Assembly (NCBI GenBank): GCA_000416085.1
Contig: KE356579.1
Coordinates: 768,137 to 780,403 of the forward strand
Source of the DNA: a halophilic archaeon J07HX64
Lineage (GTDB): Archaea > Halobacteriota > Halobacteria > Halobacteriales > Haloarculaceae
Length of the DNA stretch: 12,267 nucleotides
Direction of reading: 5' to 3'
Below the pieces are notes generated by a model that worked only from the letters and a program-made list of their open reading frames with translations, made no database searches and was not told where the DNA came from. Position 1 is the first letter of the stretch; the number at the start of each line of letters is the position of its first letter. This document shows, piece by piece, positions 6,209 through 12,267 of the stretch. The translations under genes and the position numbers were made by a program.

Positions 6209-6709
6209 GGACGCTGTTTCGCCTCCCGAGCAAAGAGTGAGGCGGTTCGCCGCGCCACGGCTGCCGGAGAGTCCGGTCGTGACGCCCGGTCGAACCACCG
6301 GAGACGGCGGTCTCGACCCGGTTGCCACCCGCACCCGCGGTGCCACTGTCACCGCGCCCGTCGGTGACAACGGGACCGTTGGCGGTGTCCTCGGCTGCTG
6401 GGAACCAGTCTCCCGGGCCGAGATACCGTGTCCACAGCACGGACATCGGGGTGAGCACGAGCACACTCGCCAGGAACGCGTAGATTATCCTGTGGACCGG
6501 TGACGATACCAAACCGCTCGAGTACCGGCAGGATGGCGATAGAGAGTGTTCCGAACACGCCGACGGTGGTCGCGACACTGCCGAGCAGTGCACGGAACAG
6601 CGGGTCGATATCCGCGTCCGGGACCCGTCCTCGCCCGCCAGCCCGGAACTGTGCGGCGAGGCTCTCGTTCTCGGCTGCGGTCCCGCATCACCGACAGTAG
6701 TGTGATCAC
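6192..6709 (-). pseudogene. Frameshifted remnant of a small membrane-protein gene
   Basis: Two adjoining minus-strand frames read as one protein. The 5' part (from about 6687) gives LAAQF, then DIDPLFRALLGSVATTVGVF and LSIAILPVLERFG, with one hydrophobic helix. After a shift near 6490-6515 the second frame gives SPVHRIIYAFLASVLVLTP and MSVLWTRYLGPGDWFPAAED, with a second helix, and continues to a stop at 6192, 17 nt into the EamA gene. Amino-acid composition and the smooth junction support a real gene with a broken frame. No start codon fits the first part, because a TGA closes it at 6690-6688. A start at 6709 (GTG) or 6688 (ATG) lies in yet another frame, so a second break is possible. I do not recognise the family. 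Confidence 0.5.
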
Positions 6710-6795
6710 CCGGTGGTGCCGTCCGCGAAGTCGAGCGTGGCCCCCTGGCGGTCCTGTCCCCGTGGATTGAAACCCGAACACGCCACAGTGTGGGT

Positions 6796-9183
6796 ATGGA
6801 CAGCGCCGGGGACGCGGGCGCTCGCGGCGACGAGGAGTGGCGACAGTACTTCGGGTTCGACCAGCCCTACGAGAACCAGCGTGACGCAATCGAGAGTGCA
6901 ATCGCGGTGGGTGAGGAGAACGGCTACCTGGCGATGGAGGGTCCCTGCGGAACCGGCAAGACGATGGCCGCGCTCACGGCGGCAGCGACGCTCATCCGGG
7001 AGGGGAGTTACGACAACGTCGTCGTCGTGACGCCGGTCAAACAACAGCGCCAGCAGTTCGTCGAGGACCTCCGGACACTGAACGCCGGTCTCGAGGAGCC
7101 GCTGCCGGGTGTCGCACTCGTTGGCAAGCGGGATCTCTGCCCGTACGGTCGCGAGGGTGTGTTCCCGGACGATGCCGGCACACACGAGCGCTGTGAGGAG
7201 CTGCGAGAGACGACCGCGAACCTGGTCGACGGCGAGAACACGGGTGGCAAACCGGCCGCCGAGGCTGCCGTCGGGGCCGCCGCCGGCGAGGAGGTCTGGT
7301 GGGACCCCGAACGGGCAAGCGACCTGGTCCGGGAGGCCCGTGCCGACGCCGGACAGCAGCAGATAGCGGGGTCCCAGCTGGCGACAGCAGGGGCAGAGAG
7401 CCCGTACCCCCTGGCACAGCCGAGCGTCGAAACCGACTCCGGGGACGAGCTGTACTGCCCGTTCGAGGCCGACTGGTACGCCCGCAACCGCGGCTCGCCG
7501 GTCGGGTTCGGTGTCGGCGAGCACAGTGTCGTGACCGCCGACGAGTATCTGCCGGCAGCCACCGAACGGGGCACCTGTCCACACCGAGTGATGAGCGTCC
7601 TGCTGGAGGGGGCGTCGGTCGTCGTGGGCAACTACAACCACCTGTTCGACCCCGACTCCCGGCCTCTGCTCGCGTCGGTGCTCGACGACAGCACGTTTCT
7701 GATCGTCGACGAGGCCCATCGCCTGGAGGAACGGGTGCGAGAACTGCTCTCTGACAGGGTGGGTACGGAGACACTGAAGCGGGCACGAAACGACCTCGAG
7801 ACGGTGTTGACCCGCGCACAGGAAACCGACGAGAGGAGAGCGGCGGTGCGTGCTGAACTGCAGGAGCGCGACGTGCCGTTCGAGGCGCTCCGGGAGGCCC
7901 GGGCGTTCTACGACGACCTGCTTACCTGGCTCGACGGGCGCATCGAGGAGGCGCTCGACGCCGAGGTGGCCGGCTGGCGTACCGGCGAGGTGCCCGACCG
8001 TGACCTGGAGGTCCCGCTGCGGGACCCCGAAACAGTCGAGCGCGACGAGCTAACAGCCTGGGCCGAGACGGCAGGCTACACCGGTGAGCTGTGGCGTGGG
8101 CTGTCGACAGTCGGCGGCGCGACCGAGGCGGCGATGGAGTCGCTCGGTCTCGACCGTTCGCCCGTCTGTACGGCTGTGGGTGCGGTCATGGAGAGCTGGT
8201 GGAACCGTGACCACGCCCGGAACCTGCGTGAGCTGGAACTAGAGCCGTCACCGTCGCGTCGGGACGGCTGGGAAGGGGCCTACACCGCCGGGCTGGTACT
8301 GTTCGAGTGCATGCCCGGCGAGTCACTCCGGGAGATCCTCGACGATTTAGGCGGGGGTGTGCTGATGAGCGCGACCCTGGAGCCGCTTGAGGTGTTCACG
8401 GAGGTGTCGGGGCTCGCGGCGCTCGGTGCCGACCGGACTGTCCGCGAGCGCACCTACGGGCTGGCCTTTCCCGAGGAGAACAGGGCGAGCTGGCTCGTCG
8501 ACGCGGACCCGTTTACAGCACACAATCGGGGTGACCCGGCGGAGAACACCGACCCGGAGAGCTGGAACCGCACCCGTGACGAGTACGCCCACGCCCTGCG
8601 GACCCTCGCCCGCTCACCGGGCAAGGTCATGCTGGCGATGCCCAGTTACCGCGAGGCCCGGTGGGCCGGCTCATATCTTGAAGAGGCTGTCGAGAAGCCC
8701 GTGCTCGTGGACACGAGCAGCTCCTTCGCGGAGACCGAACGGCTCAAATCGGCGTTCTTCGACGGCGACGGGACGGTGCTCGTCACGAGCGCCCGCGGCA
8801 CGCTCACAGAGGGGGTCGACTACGACGGTGACAAACTCCACACCTGTGCGGTTGTGGGTGTACCGCTCGTGAACATCGGAGCCCCCCGTGTGCGGGCTGT
8901 CCGGCGGGCCTACGGTGACGCCTTCGGCGAGGACAACGCCTTCGAGTACGCGCTCACCGTGCCCGCGGTGCGCCGCGCCCGCCAGACGATCGGGCGTGTC
9001 ATCCGCGGGACCGACGAGGTGGGTATCCGCGCGCTCGTCGGCGGCCGGTACGTCGAAGAGGCACGCCACAGCGTCCACAGCTACCTCTCACCCGCCGAGC
9101 GTGAGGAGTTCGTCCGCATGACCCCCGAGTTCCTCTCCGGCCAACTCGACCGGTTCTGGAGTCACCACGGCCGACCGGAATAG
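6796..9183 (+). CDS. ATP-dependent DNA helicase, XPD/Rad3/DinG-type superfamily 2 with Fe-S cluster cysteines
   Basis: Predicted 5'-3' DNA helicase for repair or for resolving replication-blocking structures, acting in the cytosol. The protein has 795 aa. Walker A is GPCGTGKT (49-56, Lys55). The DEAH box is D305-H308 in VDEAHRLEERVRELLSD, typical of the Rad3 group. Motif VI is QTIGRVIRG (Q730, R734, R737). Four cysteines, C115 (DLCPYG), C133 (HERCEE), C221 (LYCPFE) and C261 (GTCPHR), are the likely Fe-S ligands. C133 and C221 are separated by an Ala/Gly/Glu-rich insert. The Arch-like region follows motif II. I prefer ATG 6796 to GTG 6790 two codons earlier. Haloarchaea carry several such paralogues (annotated dinG, rad3a or rad3b), and I cannot tell which this is. 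No clear TATA box is seen; the gene is divergent from the decayed gene on the left. Confidence 0.92.
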   Translation: MDSAGDAGARGDEEWRQYFGFDQPYENQRDAIESAIAVGEENGYLAMEGPCGTGKTMAALTAAATLIREGSYDNVVVVTPVKQQRQQFVEDLRTLNAGLEEPLPGVALVGKRDLCPYGREGVFPDDAGTHERCEELRETTANLVDGENTGGKPAAEAAVGAAAGEEVWWDPERASDLVREARADAGQQQIAGSQLATAGAESPYPLAQPSVETDSGDELYCPFEADWYARNRGSPVGFGVGEHSVVTADEYLPAATERGTCPHRVMSVLLEGASVVVGNYNHLFDPDSRPLLASVLDDSTFLIVDEAHRLEERVRELLSDRVGTETLKRARNDLETVLTRAQETDERRAAVRAELQERDVPFEALREARAFYDDLLTWLDGRIEEALDAEVAGWRTGEVPDRDLEVPLRDPETVERDELTAWAETAGYTGELWRGLSTVGGATEAAMESLGLDRSPVCTAVGAVMESWWNRDHARNLRELELEPSPSRRDGWEGAYTAGLVLFECMPGESLREILDDLGGGVLMSATLEPLEVFTEVSGLAALGADRTVRERTYGLAFPEENRASWLVDADPFTAHNRGDPAENTDPESWNRTRDEYAHALRTLARSPGKVMLAMPSYREARWAGSYLEEAVEKPVLVDTSSSFAETERLKSAFFDGDGTVLVTSARGTLTEGVDYDGDKLHTCAVVGVPLVNIGAPRVRAVRRAYGDAFGEDNAFEYALTVPAVRRARQTIGRVIRGTDEVGIRALVGGRYVEEARHSVHSYLSPAEREEFVRMTPEFLSGQLDRFWSHHGRPE

Positions 9184-9350
9184 GAACCCGAACCGACCAC
9201 CTCGCTGTGCACGACTCGCACTCGTACCGCGGTCTACCCGTCGAGACAAACACCGACCCGAAACCACCAGCGGTCGCCGTCCGCCCCGGAAAAGAACTCG
9301 AACCCTCGTCCCCGAAAGGCACTCGAACGTTCAACCCTGACAGAGCAATC

Positions 9351-10349
9351 GTGAGCGGTGAGCGGAATCTGCCCACCGGTCTGTGGGACTACGAGGTGAA
9401 CCGGGCAATAGACGGGTTCCTGCCCGACTCTGTCACCGACGGGTTCGCACTCGCGACACACCTGGGGGACACAGCAGTCGTAGCAGGACTGGTTGTGGGG
9501 TTCTACTGGCTCGGGAGTGCCGACAACTGGCGGCGACGCGGACTGGTGGTGGCCGTCGCGGTGGCGGCACTAACACTGAACATCGGTCTGAAAGGGGTGC
9601 TCGACGTCCAGCGGCCGCTCTACGCCGCCCGAGCGGCGGGCGACCCGCTCGTCTTCGCGCCGGCGAACTACGACGGGTTCAGCACACCCAGCGGACACGC
9701 GATGGGGGCGGCCGCCGTCTACGGCGGACTCGCGGCACTCAGCGATATCGGGACACGACGCCGGCGCGCCCTCGTGGCAGGTGGTATCATCGCCGCCGTC
9801 GCGTTCTCGCGGGTGGTCATCGGTGTCCACTACGTCGGTGACGTGGTGCTCGGTGTCGCCCTCGGTCTCGGTCTGGTGTGGGTCGGTCACCGGCTCCTGA
9901 TCCGTGGCCGACGCCCAGTCTCGCTCGTCCTCCTGCTCGCGCTCGCCGGGGCAGTCCTGGCGGCCCCGCTCGGATCCGAGACCCACGCCGCCGCGTCTAT
10001 CGGCACGGCCGCCGGTGGACTGGCCGTCTGGGAGTTCGTCCGGGACCGCCGGCCTGACCCATCCGGTGGTGCGGTGCTCCTCTGTGTGCTCGCCGTGGCC
10101 ACCGCGCTGCTCGCTGCTGTCGTTGCCGACACACTCCTCGCGGTTGACCTCGTTGCCACAGTCGGAGGTAACTCGCCGCTGTCGGGCGCACTCAGGGCGA
10201 CTCTCTCCATTGTGGCCGTGGGGTTCGTGCTGGCCCTGCCGATTTTTGCTGAACTGCTCGACGACGACCCTCGTGCCCGGTGGCTCCAGCGGACACTCCC
10301 CTTTGCTGTCGACACCTCCGACGAACAGGTCGGGAGCGGTTCCGACTGA
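9351..10349 (+). CDS. PAP2-family membrane phosphatase (phosphatidic acid phosphatase type 2)
   Basis: Integral membrane acid phosphatase of the PAP2/vanadium haloperoxidase fold, expected to dephosphorylate a lipid phosphate or isoprenyl diphosphate at the membrane; the substrate is unknown. All three signature motifs are present, numbered from GTG 9351: KX6RP (K81, R88, P89), PSGH (113-116) and SRX5HX3D (S153, R154, H160, D164). The catalytic histidines are H116 and H160. Several hydrophobic helices follow the catalytic domain (about 170-320), giving a 332-aa protein. The frame is open back to a GTG at 9207, but the extra 48 residues are basic, Pro/Ser-rich and unlike family N-termini, so I chose 9351 (MSGERNLP, then WDYEVNRAIDGFLPD). 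The start is the least certain part. The gene lies 167 nt after the helicase, same strand. Confidence 0.88.
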   Translation: MSGERNLPTGLWDYEVNRAIDGFLPDSVTDGFALATHLGDTAVVAGLVVGFYWLGSADNWRRRGLVVAVAVAALTLNIGLKGVLDVQRPLYAARAAGDPLVFAPANYDGFSTPSGHAMGAAAVYGGLAALSDIGTRRRRALVAGGIIAAVAFSRVVIGVHYVGDVVLGVALGLGLVWVGHRLLIRGRRPVSLVLLLALAGAVLAAPLGSETHAAASIGTAAGGLAVWEFVRDRRPDPSGGAVLLCVLAVATALLAAVVADTLLAVDLVATVGGNSPLSGALRATLSIVAVGFVLALPIFAELLDDDPRARWLQRTLPFAVDTSDEQVGSGSD

Positions 10350-10482
10350 CCGGGTGCAGTCACGACACGGTCGACACGACGCCCGTGTGATCCCGACGCC
10401 GACCGGCCGCATCCAGTTCGAACCCGACACGAGACAGTGCTCGGTCTCCGGCCAGATGGCAGCACGTGCGGCGTGAGACGGT

Positions 10483-10559
10483 ATCTTTATACCTAGACTC
10501 GGGCCGATACAGATACCTAGCATGTGGAGACAGGGGGACACGGGACATGGATACAGATA
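10483..10559 (+). promoter_or_regulatory. Promoter of the winged-helix regulator gene with paired direct repeats
   Basis: A TATA-like TTTATA (10486-10491) predicts transcription starting near 10513-10518. Around it are two direct repeats: ATACCTAG at 10489-10496 and 10513-10520 (24-nt period), and GATACAGATA at 10506-10515 and 10550-10559, the second copy inside the start of the coding region. The layout suits binding by a dimeric regulator, perhaps the gene's own product. Confidence 0.4.
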
Positions 10560-10993
10560 TGCAACAGTCGACCCGTCTTCCCACGAACCCGCCGACGACT
10601 CCCGACAGCGCCGCAACGTCCACGTCCGAACAGGCAACCCAGCAGACAGTCGAGGCAGACGACCTGCTTGAGTTGCTGGGCGACGAGTACACCTACCGTG
10701 TCTTCGAGGCTGTCGTCGAGGAGCCCCGCACCGGTCGCGAGCTCATCGACGCGACCGGGGCCTCGAAGGCGACGGTGTACCGGCGACTGGAGGATCTCGA
10801 GGCAGCGGGACTGGTCGAGTCGACGGTCAACATCGCGTCGGACGGCAACCACTGCAAACAGTTCCACGCCGTCGTCACGTCTATGACGGTGAACTTCGAT
10901 GCCGACGGGTTCAGCGCACGCCTGGAATCCGACCACCGCCCCGGTGCACCCGGCACGAGTGCCACGGGCGCACAGCCTCCGGCGGACGACTAA
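10547..10993 (+). CDS. Winged helix-turn-helix transcriptional regulator (ArsR-like)
   Basis: Predicted DNA-binding regulator of 148 aa. After a disordered Thr/Pro/Gln-rich N-terminus (about 1-36) comes a single winged-helix domain at about 38-110: DLLELLGDEYTYRVFEAVVE, then GRELIDATGASKATVYRRL, with SKATVYRRLEDLEAAGLVES (73-92) holding the recognition helix and the start of the wing. The C-terminus is a polar Pro/Gly/Ala tail. This is the common haloarchaeal one-domain ArsR/TrmB-like type with no ligand-binding domain and no metal-binding cysteine pair, so it is not a typical metal sensor. Starts at ATG 10547 and ATG 10559 are both possible; I chose the first. A TATA box at 10486 gives a leader of about 30 nt. 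The target is unknown; self-regulation is suggested by repeats in its promoter. Confidence 0.85.
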   Translation: MDTDMQQSTRLPTNPPTTPDSAATSTSEQATQQTVEADDLLELLGDEYTYRVFEAVVEEPRTGRELIDATGASKATVYRRLEDLEAAGLVESTVNIASDGNHCKQFHAVVTSMTVNFDADGFSARLESDHRPGAPGTSATGAQPPADD

Positions 10994-11101
10994 CCGCCGT
11001 GAGAGTACAGTAAACTCCCCTCTACGATCTGTTGACACCCCATACCTCAACCCTCTCTCGACCTCCGGTGTACACGACCTAATACGACGGACCCTCACCG
11101 G

Positions 11102-11389
11102 ATGTCCGCGTCGGATGAGAGCACCGAGAGCACGCACCAACCGTACAGAGACACAGTTCGCACAGCTGTAGTCGTTGTGGGCGTCGGTACAGTTGCCATC
11201 CTGCTCGTCCTCAGATACGCGTACGTCTGGTCTTGGAGCCGTTCTCCATCGTCTCCTCACGAACCCGCCAGCAACCTGCTGCACCCGGTTGCTCGTGCCC
11301 GACTACGCGGCGGTCCGTCTGAACTCGCATACCCCCGGTCACGGTGTAGTCAGGCAGTGCCTGTCACAGAGATTCACCGATACAGTTAA
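11102..11389 (+). CDS. Small putative membrane protein, possibly broken in its 3' half
   Basis: Not recognised. From ATG 11102 the first 43 residues look like a haloarchaeal small membrane protein: an acidic, Ser/Thr-rich head (MSASDESTEST) followed by one hydrophobic helix at about 22-42 (TVRTAVVVVGVGTVAILLVL). From residue about 44 the frame turns Ser/Pro/Arg-rich with no acidic bias, unlike the rest of the window, so either the real gene was truncated or frameshifted near 11230, or only a short peptide is made. No convincing continuation was found in the other two frames. A weak TATA-like CTAATA lies about 20-25 nt upstream. Confidence 0.4.
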   Translation: MSASDESTESTHQPYRDTVRTAVVVVGVGTVAILLVLRYAYVWSWSRSPSSPHEPASNLLHPVARARLRGGPSELAYPRSRCSQAVPVTEIHRYS

Positions 11390-11415
11390 ATGGCGTCTCG
11401 CTGAAATTAGAGTGT

Positions 11416-11661
11416 ATGAGAGACAATCGTCAGAGTGGATCCAGTCTTCCCTCGACGTGGCTCGAGTTGAACGTCACCGCAGCAGGCGCCTTGCTCACTG
11501 TGACACTCCTCCTCGGGACAGTATCCACACTCGCAGCAGGGGCCGGGCAACCGGAGACAGTGGCTCTGTTCGTGCTTGCCGGGATTGCGGTTGTCTTCAC
11601 CGGCATGGCTCTTATTCGTCTGTCCGAGCATCTCAGAACAGACGGACCGACACTCGCCTGA
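11416..11661 (+). CDS. Small hypothetical membrane protein with two transmembrane helices
   Basis: Unrecognised 81-aa protein. A short polar head (residues 1-13) is followed by two hydrophobic helices, about 20-40 (VTAAGALLTVTLLLGTVSTL) and 46-66 (ETVALFVLAGIAVVFTGMAL), and a short charged tail (RLSEHLRTDG). The even spacing of helices, acidic/basic balance and in-frame stop support a real gene. A TATA-like TTAAAT (11386-11391) lies about 27 nt before ATG 11416, which fits a leaderless transcript. Function is unknown; it may be co-located by chance with the small membrane ORF before it. Confidence 0.6.
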   Translation: MRDNRQSGSSLPSTWLELNVTAAGALLTVTLLLGTVSTLAAGAGQPETVALFVLAGIAVVFTGMALIRLSEHLRTDGPTLA

Positions 11662-11727
11662 AAGTCAGGCCCAATCGGCGGGTCGGGTCGTCGCGGCACT
11701 AACCAGGCACAGCCACAGAACCGATAT

Positions 11728-11765
11728 CTCGCCCGCCAGACAGCGTTTGCAACACCGCGGGCGAG
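11728..11765. terminator. Stem-loop between convergent genes
   Basis: CTCGCCCGC (11728-11736) and GCGGGCGAG (11757-11765) form a perfect 9-bp GC stem with a 20-nt loop, 67 nt after the stop of the small membrane protein. A second small hairpin (GAGTC/GACTC) overlaps its right side. No T-run follows, so a terminator role is only inferred from position. Confidence 0.3.
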
Positions 11766-11940
11766 TCATCTCTCCCGACTCGTCAGGGTGAGTGAGGTTC
11801 GCGCCCGGCGGGGTCCACGACCGTCGATATCGGCGAGGCCACGCGGCTACCGGTGGTTTCGTCCGTCGGACCCGTCGGTCTGTGCCGACTAACTGGGGTC
11901 TCCCAGAGAGTCGCCGTGTCGAACTCGTCGGGCATCGTAT

Positions 11941-11959
11941 CGGGGGACTCAATCCCCCG
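11941..11959 (-). terminator. Hairpin overlapping the stop codon of the right-edge gene
   Basis: CGGGGG (11941-11946) and CCCCCG (11954-11959) pair around a 7-nt loop that contains the TGA stop (11951-11949) of the minus-strand gene. It could act as a transcription end or 3'-end stabiliser. There is no T-tract. Confidence 0.3.
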
Positions 11960-12267
11960 GACACTCGACAGAGTCAGCAACATCGAGTATCGCCTCACGA
12001 TCCAGGTTGCCCTGGACGGCGTACACACTGTCGTTACAGGACCACAGGACTGTTGTCGTCCCAGTCTGCTCACGGACAGAGTACGTTCGTCCCTGGTAGT
12101 CGACCTGCTCGAGGCTGTCATCGATTTCGGCCGCCGTGGACCTGCTCACGAACAGACTCTCCGGAGGGTTGATATACTGCAGTGAGACCCCCTGTTCGGT
12201 GAGAGTCCCGGTCTCGAACTCGAGCCTCGTCGGCACCGAGGGGTCCGGAACCTGCTCGTCGGCCGCA
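11949..12267 (-). CDS. C-terminal part of a DUF4367/LolA-like protein, 5' end beyond the window
   Basis: The frame is open from the right edge (codon at 12266) to TGA at 11951-11949, giving 105 residues and no natural start, so this is the C-terminal piece of a longer protein. The visible part reads LEFETGTLTEQGVSLQYINP, then ESLFVSRSTAAEIDDSLEQV, a segment TTTVLWSCNDSVYAVQG and a final ILDVADSVECPGD. The pattern (a glycine/tyrosine strand, a test-like V/SRS strand, LxW, Y-V-G, and a closing IADS-like helix with Cys) matches the C-terminal domain of haloarchaeal LolA-like outer-membrane-lipoprotein-sorting homologues and DUF4367, as I recall them. The two cysteines may be paired, suiting an exported lipoprotein. 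The N-terminus must be read beyond the window to confirm. Confidence 0.6.
   Translation of the reverse strand, partial: AADEQVPDPSVPTRLEFETGTLTEQGVSLQYINPPESLFVSRSTAAEIDDSLEQVDYQGRTYSVREQTGTTTVLWSCNDSVYAVQGNLDREAILDVADSVECPGD

Noticed and set aside
6755..6780. GGATTGAAAC before the helicase, resembling the 3' end of some CRISPR repeats
   Set aside because: Only one copy exists in the window and no repeat-spacer periodicity is present around it.
6709..7719. Long minus-strand frame (337 codons) opposite the 5' part of the helicase
   Set aside because: It is the reverse of a well-supported helicase coding region with all motifs on the plus strand, a common artefact of GC-rich third positions.
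9207..9350. GTG 9207 as start of the PAP2 protein
   Set aside because: The additional 48 residues are basic and Pro/Ser-rich, unlike family N-termini; GTG 9351 gives a normal N-terminus. The earlier start is still formally possible.
11662..11948. Frames on both strands between the last two genes
   Set aside because: They are Arg/Pro/Ser-rich shadows without a haloarchaeal composition; only hairpins were noted in this stretch.

Overview
The window is haloarchaeal chromosomal DNA (class Halobacteria; genus not determinable). The evidence is high GC, strongly acidic proteins, twin-arginine lipoproteins with a Cys lipobox, TATA-like boxes about 25-27 nt before start codons (leaderless transcripts), and families typical of haloarchaea. 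No rRNA, tRNA, CRISPR array or intact mobile element was seen.

Left part (1-2300, minus strand): a metal-uptake locus. A Tat-exported lipoprotein gene with a degenerate histidine/acid-rich 51-nt tandem repeat (2257-1255) precedes a ZnuA-like metal ABC-transporter substrate-binding protein that runs off the left edge (1183 to <1). The repeat array carries at least one uncompensated frameshift plus compensated -1/+1 slips, so the lipoprotein is split between two reading frames as sequenced. A TATA-like element and a short inverted repeat lie directly before its start, as expected for a repressed, possibly leaderless promoter.

Middle (2569-6720, minus strand): a conserved haloarchaeal protein with a PH-like fold and a C-terminal coiled coil; threonine ammonia-lyase (ilvA) with an unusually long, structured leader; an approximately 420-nt intergenic region that seems to hold a relic of an IS200/IS605 right end and an 11-bp inverted repeat; an EamA-family transporter; and upstream of it a frameshifted remnant of a small membrane-protein gene.

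Right part (6796-11661, plus strand): a large XPD/DinG-type iron-sulphur DNA helicase, a PAP2-family membrane phosphatase, a winged-helix transcription regulator with direct repeats in its promoter, and two small membrane-protein ORFs. The window ends with the 3' part of a minus-strand gene (11949 to >12267) whose C-terminal domain resembles the DUF4367/LolA-like lipoprotein group. Two hairpins lie between the last convergent pair.

Most genes look like independent housekeeping or accessory units. The only functional cluster visible is the metal-uptake locus at the left end. The most unusual item is the frameshift-prone His-rich repeat gene in that cluster.
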